Positions 1 to 8,800 of a DNA stretch of 26,435 nt are shown in pieces. The position numbers were made by a program, and so were the translations under genes. The notes beneath the pieces are model-generated. The model ran no database searches and was not told the DNA's origin. It saw only the letters and a list, made by a program, of their open reading frames with translations. The stretch's first letter is position 1, and every line of letters begins with the position of its first letter. Source of the stretch: DAOTVD01 sp034437075. Its GTDB lineage: Bacteria > Chloroflexota > Anaerolineae > Aggregatilineales > J027. The stretch is taken from NCBI GenBank assembly GCA_034437075.1, contig DAOTVD010000402.1, forward strand, positions 1 through 26,435. The letters are read 5' to 3'.

Positions 1-12
1 TTTGCGGTGTTC

Positions 13-1137
13 TCACGGCACCGATTTTCCGTGCCAATCGGCCAAAAACGCGGCGCGGTAGGCGTCCAGTTCCCCGGCCAGGATGGCCGCGCGCATCTCG
101 CGCATCAGGTTCAGCGCAAAATGCACATTATGCAAGCTGAGCAAAATATCCCCCAGGATTTCCCGCGCGCGCTTCAAATGCCGGATGTACGCGCGGCTGA
201 AGTTCTGGCAAGCGTAGCAGGTGCAGCCTGGCACCAGCGGCCCCGTATCGGCAGTATAAACCGCCTTGCGAATGTTCAGCCGCCCGTGGCGGGTCAGCGC
301 GGCGCCGTGGCGGGCTTCGCGGGTGGGCAGCACGCAGTCGAAAATATCCACGCCGCGCCAGACGGCCTCGACAAGATCATCCGGCATACCGACACCCATC
401 AGATAGCGCGGTTTGTCGGCTGGCAAGCCTGGCAGGGTATGGTCGAGCGTGTCGTACATTTGCGGTTTGGTCTCGCCGACGGCCAATCCACCAATGGCAT
501 AGCCGGGAAAATCCAGCGGCACGAGTGCGGCCAGGGACGCCGCGCGCAAATCGGGGAAAATGCCGCCCTGCACGATGCCAAACAACGCTTGCTGGGCCGG
601 GTCGCCATTGGTGTGGTGATATTCCAAGCATCGCCAGGCCCAATCGTGGGTACGGGTTAGCGCGCGCTTCACGTCGTCATAATCATCGGGCCGGGGCACT
701 TCGTCAAAAGCCATCATCACATCGGAGCCCAAAAAATGTTGGATGCGGATCGATTTTTCTGGCGTCAGGCGGTGGCGGCTGCCGTCGATATGGCTCTTGA
801 AGGTCACGCCTTCGTCGTCCACGCGCCGCAGTTCCGCCAGGCTAAAAACCTGGAATCCGCCGGAGTCGGTCAGGATTGGCCCATCCCAGCGCATGAAATG
901 ATGCAAGCCGCCCAAATCATGGATCAACTCTGCGCCGGGGCGTAGATACAGATGATACGTATTGGCCAACACAAGCTGGGTGCCCATCTCGGTTAGTTCG
1001 CGCGGCTGAATGGCCTTGACGGTCGCTTGCGTGCCCACGGGCGCGAAAACCGGGGTTTGAATCTCGCCATGCGGTGTATGAAAAACGCCCGCACGCGCGG
1101 CGCCATCCTGGGCGTGTAACATAAATTCGAAACTCAT
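13..1137 (-). CDS. tgt: Queuine/preQ1 tRNA-guanine transglycosylase
   Basis: This enzyme exchanges guanine 34 of GUN-anticodon tRNAs for the queuosine precursor preQ1 in the cytoplasm. The 374-residue protein is full length for the bacterial family. Visible signatures are DSGGFQVFS with the general acid/base Asp91, MMAFDEV with Asp145, GIVQGG (187-192), and DIFDCVLPTR with the nucleophile Asp267. The zinc site is CTCYAC (Cys305, Cys307, Cys310) plus His336. Every expected catalytic and zinc residue is present. The ATG at 1135-1137 gives the normal N-terminus. The gene is divergent from the LuxR-type gene across a short promoter region, and its 3' end lies 12 bases from the window edge. No queA or other queuosine gene is in view. 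The identification is secure. Confidence 0.97.
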   Translation of the reverse strand: MSFEFMLHAQDGAARAGVFHTPHGEIQTPVFAPVGTQATVKAIQPRELTEMGTQLVLANTYHLYLRPGAELIHDLGGLHHFMRWDGPILTDSGGFQVFSLAELRRVDDEGVTFKSHIDGSRHRLTPEKSIRIQHFLGSDVMMAFDEVPRPDDYDDVKRALTRTHDWAWRCLEYHHTNGDPAQQALFGIVQGGIFPDLRAASLAALVPLDFPGYAIGGLAVGETKPQMYDTLDHTLPGLPADKPRYLMGVGMPDDLVEAVWRGVDIFDCVLPTREARHGAALTRHGRLNIRKAVYTADTGPLVPGCTCYACQNFSRAYIRHLKRAREILGDILLSLHNVHFALNLMREMRAAILAGELDAYRAAFLADWHGKSVP

Positions 1138-1153
1138 AAGCGGTGTTTCATTT

Positions 1154-1180
1154 TTGCGTAATCTTTATGCGAGCTATGCT
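1154..1180 (+). promoter_or_regulatory. Weak candidate promoter for the LuxR-type gene
   Basis: TTGCGT (1154-1159) and TATGCT (1175-1180) resemble -35 and -10 boxes, but the spacer is only 15 bases. The position suits the gene starting at 1250. This is inference from consensus only. Confidence 0.25.
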
Positions 1181-1197
1181 ACGCTTCATCATGTTAC

Positions 1198-1209
1198 GCT
1201 GCATGCAGC
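1198..1209. repeat. Perfect 12-bp palindrome between tgt and the LuxR-type gene
   Basis: GCTGCATGCAGC is its own reverse complement. It sits 60 bases upstream of the tgt start and 40 bases upstream of the regulator start, and is followed on the plus strand by an A run. Its place between divergent genes fits an operator, possibly for the adjacent LuxR-type protein. It is not a terminator in either direction, because no U run follows it. Confidence 0.5.
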
Positions 1210-1249
1210 AAAAAAAGAAGGCAAAAGCGAAGTAAACGAGGGTACGCCG

Positions 1250-1861
1250 ATGGACATCATCCGCATTGCGATTATCGCGCCCAACCCCCTGGCGCGAATC
1301 GGGTTGTTGGCTTTGTTGAGCATTGCCGAAACGTTGGACATCGTGGCGGACGCTGCCGGGACGGATACGCTGGCGACCGATGTTGTCGATGCGCTCCTCT
1401 GGGATTTCAGTTGGGATACCGCCGAAAGCATCGACGCGCTGCGGAGCCTGAACGAAGGCGACAGCACGCCGCCGATCTTGGGGCTGTTAGCAGACGAAGC
1501 CGATGCGGCGGAAATCTTGGCGGCTGGGGCGGATGGTGTGCTGGCTGGGGGTGCCGAAGCCGAGCAGATCATCAGCGGCTTGCATGCAGTCGCGCGCGGC
1601 TTGGTCGTGCTAGATGGCGATTTCGCCCTGCCGACGATGCTCCCCGCGCCCGAACCCATCGCAGAGCCGTTGACCCCGCGCGAGCATGAGGTGCTGCAAT
1701 TGCTGGCGGCTGGGCTGCCCAATAAGGGCATCGCGCGCCAACTGGCTATCAGCGACCATACCGCCAAATTTCACGTCAACGCCATCCTAAAAAAGCTGGA
1801 CGCGCAGAGCCGCACCGAAGCGGTTGTGCGCGCCACAAAGCTGGGTCTGATCGTGCTGTAG
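1250..1861 (+). CDS. LuxR/NarL-type regulator with degenerate receiver domain
   Basis: This is a predicted DNA-binding transcription regulator of 203 residues. Residues 4-120 have the receiver fold pattern and residues 140-203 form a LuxR-type helix-turn-helix (LTPREHEVLQLLAAG, then NKGIARQLAISDHTAKFHV). The receiver keeps an Asp at the phospho-acceptor position (Asp52, in LLWDFSWD). The acidic pair at the end of strand 1 has become Ala10-Pro11, the Thr/Ser of strand 4 is Leu (ILGLLAD), and the conserved Lys of strand 5 is missing (GVLAGGA). Phosphorylation by a standard histidine kinase is therefore doubtful, and none is encoded nearby. I chose the ATG at 1250 because a GAGGG ribosome site lies about 8 bases upstream; an in-frame TTG at 1154 would add a 32-residue tail unlike the family. 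The gene converges with the next one, nine bases away. Confidence 0.88.
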   Translation: MDIIRIAIIAPNPLARIGLLALLSIAETLDIVADAAGTDTLATDVVDALLWDFSWDTAESIDALRSLNEGDSTPPILGLLADEADAAEILAAGADGVLAGGAEAEQIISGLHAVARGLVVLDGDFALPTMLPAPEPIAEPLTPREHEVLQLLAAGLPNKGIARQLAISDHTAKFHVNAILKKLDAQSRTEAVVRATKLGLIVL

Positions 1862-1870
1862 GCGGGGTGG

Positions 1871-2341
1871 TTAGTTGAGATGATTGCGGATGGAATCGTG
1901 CGCTTGGGCGATCTTGTCGCGCTGGCTACGCACGATCTGCTCGGTAGCATCGTCGAATATGCCTTCGGTCAGCGCGTCGTCGTAATTATGCAAGGCCAAG
2001 CGTTCGCCGCGTTCTACCTCGCGCAGAATGGCCTGCGTTTTGCCCGTGCGCAAGACATTGCGTAGGCGGATCCAACCGCGATAAATGCCCGCGCTAAAAT
2101 TGCCTTCTTTTTCGGGCCGGGCATCCAGCGCCAGCACAGCATCAGCCAATGCGTTGGCGAAGGTCGCGCGCTGCTGGGCGTGGGCTTCCATGCGCTGGGC
2201 TAACTCGGGATGCTTGTTGCGCAACGTGCGTGCCGCCGTGCTATAGCCTTTTTCAGCGTCCTTATTGGTTTCGATCAGCTTGTTCAGGGCGGTAACGGTC
2301 GGGTTACCGATTTGCGGATCAATCGTGGGGTGTGCTTTCAT
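1871..2341 (-). CDS. PA2169 / DUF2383 family four-helix-bundle protein
   Basis: The 156-residue protein is almost wholly helical and soluble. The N-terminal half carries the family pattern LNKLIETNKDAEKGY (19-33), followed by a helix rich in Glu, His and Gln. The second half has the RGWIRLRNVL segment and the ILREVERGERLALHNY stretch (105-120) typical of the PA2169/DUF2383 ferritin-like family. Members of this family are usually of unknown or stress-related function; Glu24, Glu30, His54, Glu110 and Glu113 could be metal ligands, but that is inference. The start is the ATG at 2339-2341. An AAGGAG sequence lies about 20 bases upstream, further than usual, so the start is slightly uncertain. The gene is divergent from the secreted binding protein. 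Confidence 0.8.
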   Translation of the reverse strand: MKAHPTIDPQIGNPTVTALNKLIETNKDAEKGYSTAARTLRNKHPELAQRMEAHAQQRATFANALADAVLALDARPEKEGNFSAGIYRGWIRLRNVLRTGKTQAILREVERGERLALHNYDDALTEGIFDDATEQIVRSQRDKIAQAHDSIRNHLN

Positions 2342-2390
2342 GGTGACCGTAATAAGATTCTCTCCTTGCTTTATATTAGCTTATACAGAA

Positions 2391-2415
2391 CTTACGTAAG
2401 ATTATAATAGATCAA
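2391..2415. promoter_or_regulatory. Palindrome, consensus -10 box and TAGATCAA motif in divergent region
   Basis: CTTACGTAAG (2391-2400) is a perfect 10-bp palindrome. A consensus TATAAT follows at 2403-2408, and TAGATCAA overlaps it at 2408-2415. No good -35 box is visible; TTATAC at 2381 is poor. The arrangement looks like a regulated promoter for the plus-strand secreted protein gene, with a possible operator on the -10 region. TAGATCAA recurs twice upstream of the EamA gene. Confidence 0.45.
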
Positions 2416-2529
2416 GCGTTCAGTGCCAAATGCCATTCTCAGGCCAATCGAGCGAACTCCACGTTGACGGGCGCCGTGTGGCGTGGTTAGATGACCGTGT
2501 TAGAGCATAACATCATAACGGATGAGTGG

Positions 2530-4767
2530 ATGAACACACGCGGACTATGGCGCGCTCGGCTGGTTAGTATCGGTGTCCTGAGCCTGGTTTTGATGGCGAT
2601 TGGCTTAGGCCCTTCGTTAACGTATAGCGCGCCCGGCGCCCAACAACGCGAGGTCGTGCGCATCGGGTTATTGTTCAACCCTGGCAGCGCAGCTGACCGA
2701 GGCGCGCGTCTGGCCCTGGCAACTATCGGACAATTGAGCGCCCAACCCGACGCGCCGATTATTCGCCAATATGAACCGCTCTACCCGAACCGGGAACTGC
2801 GCACCGCCGAGGATGTGCCCCCGGTGGTCGCGTTTTTTCAGGAACGCGAGGTGGCCGCCATTATCGGCCCGGTGGATAGCGGATTCGCCCTGCCGAATCT
2901 GGAACCACTGGCCCGCGCGGGGCGCCCCGTGCTCACCCTCTCCACCGCTAATACGCTTACGGACGTGGATGTCACGAACAATATCATGCGCTTTCGGCCT
3001 GCCGAGCGCTTTTATAGCGCCGCCGCTGCGGATTATATGCTGAATGACCTGGGCTTGGTGAATATCGCGCTGGTGCAAACCAATATCGAATCAACCGAAG
3101 CGTTGCTGGCCTTTGAACGCACGCTGGATGCTGCCGGGCGCGCGCCCGCGACCCGCATTCAATTGGTAGACAATACCGAGCTCGAAGCCAATATCCCGGC
3201 CATCATCGACGCGGGCGCCGATGCGGTGGCTATATGGGGGCCAGCGAACGATGCCGCAACCCTGCGCCTCGAACTCACCCGGCGCGGTTGGGAAGGCACC
3301 ATCTTTTATCGCAATGCGCAGGAAGCGCTGCTGAATAACGCCGTCACCCTGGCTGAACGCCGCGATTTACTCGGTGCCAGCGCCTGGACATACGCCACAC
3401 CTACCGAATTAAGCGAAGCCTTTTTGCTGGAATACCTGCGCACCTATGGCCGCATCCCCACGGACGAAGCCGCCGCCGCTTATGACGCGGTGTTTACGCT
3501 TTACGGCCAAATCCAGAGCGCCGGTAGCCAAATGCCGGGCCTATACGATGCGCTGCTGACGCTGCCGCGCGTGGAAGCCGTGCAAGGCGGGCTTGTCTCC
3601 TATGGGGATGGCGATTTCGCGCGGAGTGTGACGGTCTATCGCGTGTTGGAAAGCGGTGGCGTCGCGCCCCTGGCGCGCTACGAAGACGGAATCCGCCTGG
3701 ATGATGCACCCCAGACGGCGCGCGGAGCTGCGCTGGCGGTCATCGGCACGCCGACCTTTACGCCCGAGCCCAGCCCCACACCCACCCAAACGCCACAGCC
3801 CAGCCCCACGCCCACCCAAATGCAACTGACGACCACCGTGCCTGGCGTGCGTGTTTTTGCTGGGCCGGGCGAATTCTTCGCCGAACTGGGCGATTTGCCC
3901 CAGGGCACCACCGCTACCATCCTGGGCGCGGACGAGCTTCTCGCCTGGTTGGTGATTCAATATCGGGGCGGTATCGGCTGGGTCTTCAACAACCCCGAAG
4001 CGCTGGAACTATTCGACCCCGGCGGGCTGCTCAACCAGTTGCCGATTATCGAAGCCCAGCCGACGCCCATCGGCGGCGTATCACCCACCCCTGCCGTTGA
4101 AGCGCCGGATGTCGTCATTGATGAGATCGTCCTGACCCCCGCGCAACCCATCCCCGGCCAGACCTTCTTGGCCAGCGTTACCCTACGCAACGCGGGCCGC
4201 CAGCCCACCGGGCCATTTAGCGTCGCCACGACCTTTCAGCCCGGCTCGGTCTTTAGCTCGAACAATGTGCCAAACATCGAACCCGGCGCCAGCGTGACGC
4301 TCCCGCTTTCGGCGGCGGTCACAGGCACGGGCACCTATACGGTCGATGTGCGTGCCGATGTCAACAACACGGTTGCAGAAGGCGAAGATGGCGAAGCCAA
4401 CAATAGTTTCCCGCTGAGCTATACGGTGGATTTTCCGGTATTGGCCGAGCGCCAGGATGTGCCCCTGGTAGCAGGGACGAGCCTAGATTTATTCGGCGGG
4501 ACGCCCGATTTTAACTGGACGGGCACCAGCTTGGACCCCCTCAGCGGCACCCAAATTGGGATTATCACGGGCGTGACGTACGAAAACGCGAATTATGATG
4601 TCGTTGGCCCTGCGGTGGCCGGGGGGCCAGCGAATATCAGCGACACGCAACTCTTTCCGGGTGTAATCTTCGGGGTCATCACCGCCGAAGGCAACCGGGC
4701 GGTCATGCGCGTGGAGTCCCGCGTCGGGACGGGGCTAAACGTCAGTTATCGGGTCTATGGCAATTGA
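2530..4767 (+). CDS. Secreted type-1 periplasmic-binding-like protein with SH3 and CARDB modules
   Basis: This is a predicted exported sensor or ligand-binding protein of 745 residues. A signal peptide spans about 1-35 (basic start, then a long Leu/Val stretch). Residues 40-390 match the Leu/Ile/Val-binding fold of ABC transporter substrate receptors: VVRIGLLFNPG, AAIIGPVDSG, RPVLTLSTAN, and an Asp-Ala-Val-Ala-Ile-Trp-Gly strand. A Pro/Thr linker made of two ten-residue repeats follows. After it come a bacterial SH3-like module (about 435-495) ending in GGIGWVFNNPE, a CARDB-like beta domain (about 527-620), and a C-terminal beta-rich region I do not recognise. No lipobox cysteine is seen. I prefer the ATG at 2530, which has a GGATGAG sequence upstream and gives a short basic signal n-region; an in-frame ATG at 2491 lacks a ribosome site. 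No transporter permease or ATPase is adjacent, so transport is not implied. Confidence 0.8.
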   Translation: MNTRGLWRARLVSIGVLSLVLMAIGLGPSLTYSAPGAQQREVVRIGLLFNPGSAADRGARLALATIGQLSAQPDAPIIRQYEPLYPNRELRTAEDVPPVVAFFQEREVAAIIGPVDSGFALPNLEPLARAGRPVLTLSTANTLTDVDVTNNIMRFRPAERFYSAAAADYMLNDLGLVNIALVQTNIESTEALLAFERTLDAAGRAPATRIQLVDNTELEANIPAIIDAGADAVAIWGPANDAATLRLELTRRGWEGTIFYRNAQEALLNNAVTLAERRDLLGASAWTYATPTELSEAFLLEYLRTYGRIPTDEAAAAYDAVFTLYGQIQSAGSQMPGLYDALLTLPRVEAVQGGLVSYGDGDFARSVTVYRVLESGGVAPLARYEDGIRLDDAPQTARGAALAVIGTPTFTPEPSPTPTQTPQPSPTPTQMQLTTTVPGVRVFAGPGEFFAELGDLPQGTTATILGADELLAWLVIQYRGGIGWVFNNPEALELFDPGGLLNQLPIIEAQPTPIGGVSPTPAVEAPDVVIDEIVLTPAQPIPGQTFLASVTLRNAGRQPTGPFSVATTFQPGSVFSSNNVPNIEPGASVTLPLSAAVTGTGTYTVDVRADVNNTVAEGEDGEANNSFPLSYTVDFPVLAERQDVPLVAGTSLDLFGGTPDFNWTGTSLDPLSGTQIGIITGVTYENANYDVVGPAVAGGPANISDTQLFPGVIFGVITAEGNRAVMRVESRVGTGLNVSYRVYGN
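3766..3825 (+). repeat. Two-copy 30-bp tandem repeat encoding a Pro/Thr linker
   Basis: Two 30-base units (3766-3795 and 3796-3825) encode EPSPTPTQTP and QPSPTPTQMQ. They join the binding domain to the SH3-like domain, as in many secreted Chloroflexota proteins. Copy number could vary between strains. Confidence 0.75.
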
Positions 4768-4795
4768 GCAGATACTCATTTGCATCTTTGCGGCA

Positions 4796-4805
4796 TTAAC
4801 GTTAA
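4796..4805. repeat. 10-bp palindrome upstream of small helical gene
   Basis: TTAACGTTAA is a perfect palindrome 37 bases before the small gene's start. It could be an operator or simply AT-rich promoter sequence. There is no supporting second copy, although a related interrupted repeat (TTTAAC, four bases, GTTAAA) lies at 10605-10620. Confidence 0.35.
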
Positions 4806-4842
4806 ACAAGTAAGCGCAAATTCAAGTTAAAGGATGCACATT

Positions 4843-5097
4843 ATGTCGCAAGATATGCGCAATACACAAGAAATTTTTGGGGATTTGTTCGGCGGATTGG
4901 CCAGCTTGGGCGCGCGGGGGGTCGATGGGTTGGTGATGGCCCGCGCCATGGCCCGTTTGATGATCCAAAAAGGGCTCATCACCAAAGAAGAATACATCGA
5001 CACGATGAAAGAAATTGTGGAAGAGGAAAAAGACCGCGATACCAACACGACGTTTTTGATCGAAACCTACGAAGAAATCCTGAAGCGGTTGGAATAG
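4843..5097 (+). CDS. Small helical hypothetical protein with SHOCT-like segment
   Basis: This is an 84-residue charged, helical protein of unknown function. The central part, around GLITKEEYIDTMKEI, resembles the short helical SHOCT-type motif (a Gly-Leu-Ile-Thr turn followed by Glu-Glu and an amphipathic helix), and the C-terminus is a Glu/Lys-rich helix. There is no membrane span, cysteine or signal peptide. The ATG at 4843 is favoured because AAAGGA lies about nine bases upstream. The in-frame ATG at 4834 overlaps that ribosome site and would leave no spacing. Its stop lies one base from the stop of the convergent phosphoesterase gene. Confidence 0.7.
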   Translation: MSQDMRNTQEIFGDLFGGLASLGARGVDGLVMARAMARLMIQKGLITKEEYIDTMKEIVEEEKDRDTNTTFLIETYEEILKRLE

Positions 5098-5098
5098 C

Positions 5099-5707
5099 CT
5101 ACCACAGCGCATAATAGTTAAACTGCCGCGCGGCCACATCCAGCACGCCGTAGGTCTGCGAACTGTAGCGCCGAGCGCCTGCTGAGGAAAATAACGACCC
5201 CGGATTGACCACCATCCCCTGAGCGGCGCGAATCATAACCGGGTGATGGGTGTGGCCGGTGATCAGAATATCGGCGCCCGTTTTGCGCAACCAGGCCAGC
5301 GCCGCTTGGCGTTGGGCCAGGTTCGGGCTAATGCCCTGGGTGTTGGTTAAGGGCGTGCCGTGTACCATCACGACACTCTGCGCCCCGAAGCGCGCGCGAT
5401 ACGTGCGGGGTAGGGTCGCGAGCAGTTGCATGGTGCGCGGCGCATAGCCAAAAATCTCGCCCATCAACACATGCACCCCGGCGATATCTTGCTGAGGGGT
5501 TAGCATCATCTCGTCATATTTGCCCATGACGGTAGGAATCCCCCCAGCGACGACCACCCGCGCGACTTCGTCCGGTTGGGTGCCCAAACCCACAATGTCG
5601 CCCGCACACCAGACAGCATCCACATGATGGCGTTGCTCTAACAAGGCTAACGCCTGTTGCAAAGCGGGTAAATCGCCATGCACATCCGAGATTAGACCGA
5701 GTTTCAT
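5099..5707 (-). CDS. YfcE-like metallophosphoesterase with altered metal motif
   Basis: This is a calcineurin-like phosphoesterase of 202 residues, a normal length for small YfcE/MJ0936-type enzymes, which hydrolyse phosphodiesters in the cytoplasm with two metal ions. Visible metal motifs are DVH (Asp8, His10), GD (Asp37), VHG (His116) and GHTH (His152, His154), followed by NPGS (168-171). The motif that is normally GN-x-D reads GKYDE (62-66), so Lys63 replaces the Asn that ligates the second metal in this family. The codon is AAA, one base away from Asn. Activity may therefore be altered; a sequencing error is also possible. The start ATG at 5705-5707 gives the exact family N-terminus. Confidence 0.9.
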   Translation of the reverse strand: MKLGLISDVHGDLPALQQALALLEQRHHVDAVWCAGDIVGLGTQPDEVARVVVAGGIPTVMGKYDEMMLTPQQDIAGVHVLMGEIFGYAPRTMQLLATLPRTYRARFGAQSVVMVHGTPLTNTQGISPNLAQRQAALAWLRKTGADILITGHTHHPVMIRAAQGMVVNPGSLFSSAGARRYSSQTYGVLDVAARQFNYYALW

Positions 5708-5713
5708 AGCCTA

Positions 5714-5745
5714 CATTGTAAAAAGTGGGGCTCCTCCTCGGCAAG
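5714..5745 (-). promoter_or_regulatory. Candidate promoter for the phosphoesterase gene
   Basis: On the minus strand, TACAAT (plus-strand 5714-5719) is a good -10 box, preceded by TTGCCG at a 19-base spacing. The -10 box ends only six bases before the ATG, so transcription would begin at or next to the start codon and the message could be leaderless. A TGGGGC...GCCCCA inverted repeat (5726-5753) overlaps the spacer. Confidence 0.35.
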
Positions 5746-5818
5746 TGGCCCCAACCACCGCTTACATGATGCTTACCTTATGTTGACGCCAGGCGTTTTT
5801 TGGGGCACAGTGAAAGAT

Positions 5819-8800
5819 ATGACACATATGCCACCGAGTACAGACCTGGGCTTTGCCGGGCAACGCATTAAGGGCTACGAACTGCGCGAAATGATCGGCC
5901 AGGGCGGTTTCGGCGCGGTCTACCGCGCGCATCAGGCCGTGATCGAACGCGAAGTGGCCATTAAAATTATCTTGCCCAAATACGCCAGCCGCCCGGCCTT
6001 CATCCGCCGCTTCGAGGCCGAGGCCCAAGTCGTGGCCCGCCTAGAACATCTGCACATCGTCCCGCTATACGATTTTTGGCGCGACCCTGACGGCGCGTTT
6101 TTGGTGATGCGCTTGTTCACAGGGGGCACGCTCCGCCAGGCGATTAACCGCGAAACCTGGGACATCAAGGCCGTTTTGAAGGTCGCGCGCCAGGTCTCCG
6201 CCGCACTGATGACGGCTCACCAAAACAATATCGTACATCGCGACATTAAACCCGCCAATATCCTGATGGATGCGGAAGGCAACGCCTACCTGAGCGACTT
6301 CGGCATCGCCAAAGTGCTGAATCTGAGCGAAGACCCCGAAAACACAGATGCCGATATGCTCTCGCCCATGTACGTCGCGCCCGAGCAAATCCACGACCGC
6401 AACGCTACCCCCGCCTCCGACCAATACAGCTTTGGCATTTTGTTGTGGGAAATGCTGGCCGGGTCGCACCCCTACGCCCACCGCGCGACCGCCGTCTCGC
6501 TGCTGCGCGCCCATCTATACGACCCGCTGCCCCGCCTGGCCGATGCCCAGCCCGGTTTACCCCCCGAACTTGACGATGTGCTGCAACGCGCCTGCGACAA
6601 AGACCCCGACGCGCGCTTTGCCGACTTGGCCGCCCTGGAAGGGGCCCTGCGCCGCGCCCTGCGCGCCGAGACGCGCCCCATTCATCTGGATGGCATCTTC
6701 AACCCCATGGAATCGCGCACCGAGACCAAACCCATCTTCGCGGAATTAGATGGTGAGATTGAACCCATCGAAGCCTTGCTGGCGCCGGATAACCCTTTCC
6801 AGGGGTTGCAGCCCTTCACCCAGGCCGCCAGCCGCTTTTTCTTCGGGCGGGAGAGCCTCATCACGAGTTTGGTAGACCACCTGCGCACGGATGATAAGCG
6901 CTTTTTGGCCGTCGTCGGGCCGAGCGGCAGCGGAAAATCGAGCCTGGTGCGCGCCGGGTTGTTGCCCGCCTTGCGCGAGGGCGCCTTGCCCGGCTCGGCG
7001 GATTGGTATTACGTGGACATGGTGCCGGGCTACCATCCCTTGGAGGAACTCGAAGCGGCGCTGTTGAGCATCGCCACCGACCCGCCGCCCTCGCTGCTGG
7101 CCCAACTCAAAGACGGCACACGCGGGCTCATCCGCGCCATCAAACGCATTTTGCCGCGCGATGACCAGACGACCGAATTGGTCTTGGTCATCGACCAATT
7201 CGAAGAAGTCTTCACCCTGGCGGCTAGCCCCGTAGAACAAGCGCTCTTTATGGAAGCGCTCTATCAGGCCGTTAAAGACCCGCGCGCCCGGTTGCGCGTC
7301 ATCATCACCTTGCGCGCCGATTTTTATGACCAACCCTTGCGCCATCCCAGCTTTGGCCAACTCATCCGCGACAATACGCAGGCCATCGCGCCCATGACGC
7401 CCGAAGAACTAGAACGCGCGATTGTTGCGCCCTTGGGGGCCGTGGGAATCAGCATCAGCCCCGCGCTCGTGACGGCCATCATCACGGATATTCAACGCGC
7501 GCCGAGCGCCCTGCCGCTCTTGCAGTATGCCCTGACCGAACTGTTCGACGCGCGCGACGGCGAGCGCATCACCCGCGAAAACTACCAACACATTGGCGGT
7601 GTGCTGGGCGCGCTGGCCGGGCGCGCCGAACGGCTCTACAACGAATTGGGCGAGGAAGGCCAAGCCCTGGCCCGGCAATTGTTCCTGCGCTTGGTGACCC
7701 TGGGTAGCGGCACCCACGATACCCGCCGCCGGGCCCGCCTGGATGAACTGCTTGCCCTGGGCGAGAATCGCTTGCTCGTCCAAAGTGTAATCGACCTCTT
7801 TGGCGAGGCGCGCTTGCTGACCTTCGACCACGACCCTAGCACCCGCCAGGCGACAGTCGAACTCGGCCACGAAGCCTTGATCCAAAACTGGGAGCGTTTG
7901 CGCGGTTGGCTGGACGATAGCCGCGAGGACATCCAACAACAGCGCCGCCTAGCGGGCCTCGTCGCCGAATGGGAGGCCGCCAGGCAAGAACCCAGCTTTC
8001 TATTGCGCGGCGCCCGGCTAGAAGACTTCGCACGCTGGGCCGCAGCCACGCCCATTACCATCACCGAGGCCGAACGCGCCTTTCTGGATGCCAGCCTGGC
8101 CCATCGACAGGCCGAACGCGCCACCGAGGCCGAACGCGCCGCCCGCGAAGCCGCCCTAGAACAACGCGCCCGCCGCCGGGCGCAAATCTTGCTGGCAGTG
8201 ATGACCCTAGCCGCGATGATTGGCCTCGCGTTAGCGCTCTTTGCGTTCTCGCAACGGGAAACCGCCCAGGCAGAACGCGCCGTCGCCGAAGCCGAACGCG
8301 CCACCAGCGACGCCAACGCCGCCCTGGCCGCCACCCAACAAGCTGGCGCCGAGGCCGCGCGCGCTACCAGCGACGCCAATGCGCGCATCGCGGAAGAACG
8401 CGCGGCGGAAGTGCGCGCACTCTCGTTGGTGGATAATGCCATCCAGGCGCGCGCCAATGGCGAACCCGAACTGGCCCTGGCCATTGCCCTAGAAGCCGCC
8501 GCCGCGCCCGATCCGCCGCCGCAAGTGGGGCGCTTGCTCAACGAACTAGCCAATGCACCCGGCACGCACTACGTTCTGCGCACGGATGATCCCACCATCT
8601 GGAGCCTGGCGCTTGCCCCCGCCAGCGATTATCTGCTGAGCGCGGGCGGCACCTTGCCACGGCCCCAGGGTGAACCCGCCTTTGCCCTGCGCTTATGGGA
8701 CACCGCAAGCGGCACTCAGCGCCAAATCATCGACAGCGCGAGCGAAACGGGGGGCCATACACAAGTTGCCGTTGCGTTAGCGGCGCATCCAACCCGCGCG

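Noticed and set aside
7..660. Long plus-strand open frame opposite tgt
   Set aside because: It is antisense to a confident gene, has no recognisable motif, and arises from the GC-rich composition. Other antisense frames were dropped for the same reason.
1154..1249. N-terminal extension of the LuxR-type protein from a TTG at 1154
   Set aside because: It has no ribosome site, covers the palindrome and promoter-like boxes, and is unlike the family N-terminus. The ATG at 1250 has a GAGGG site.
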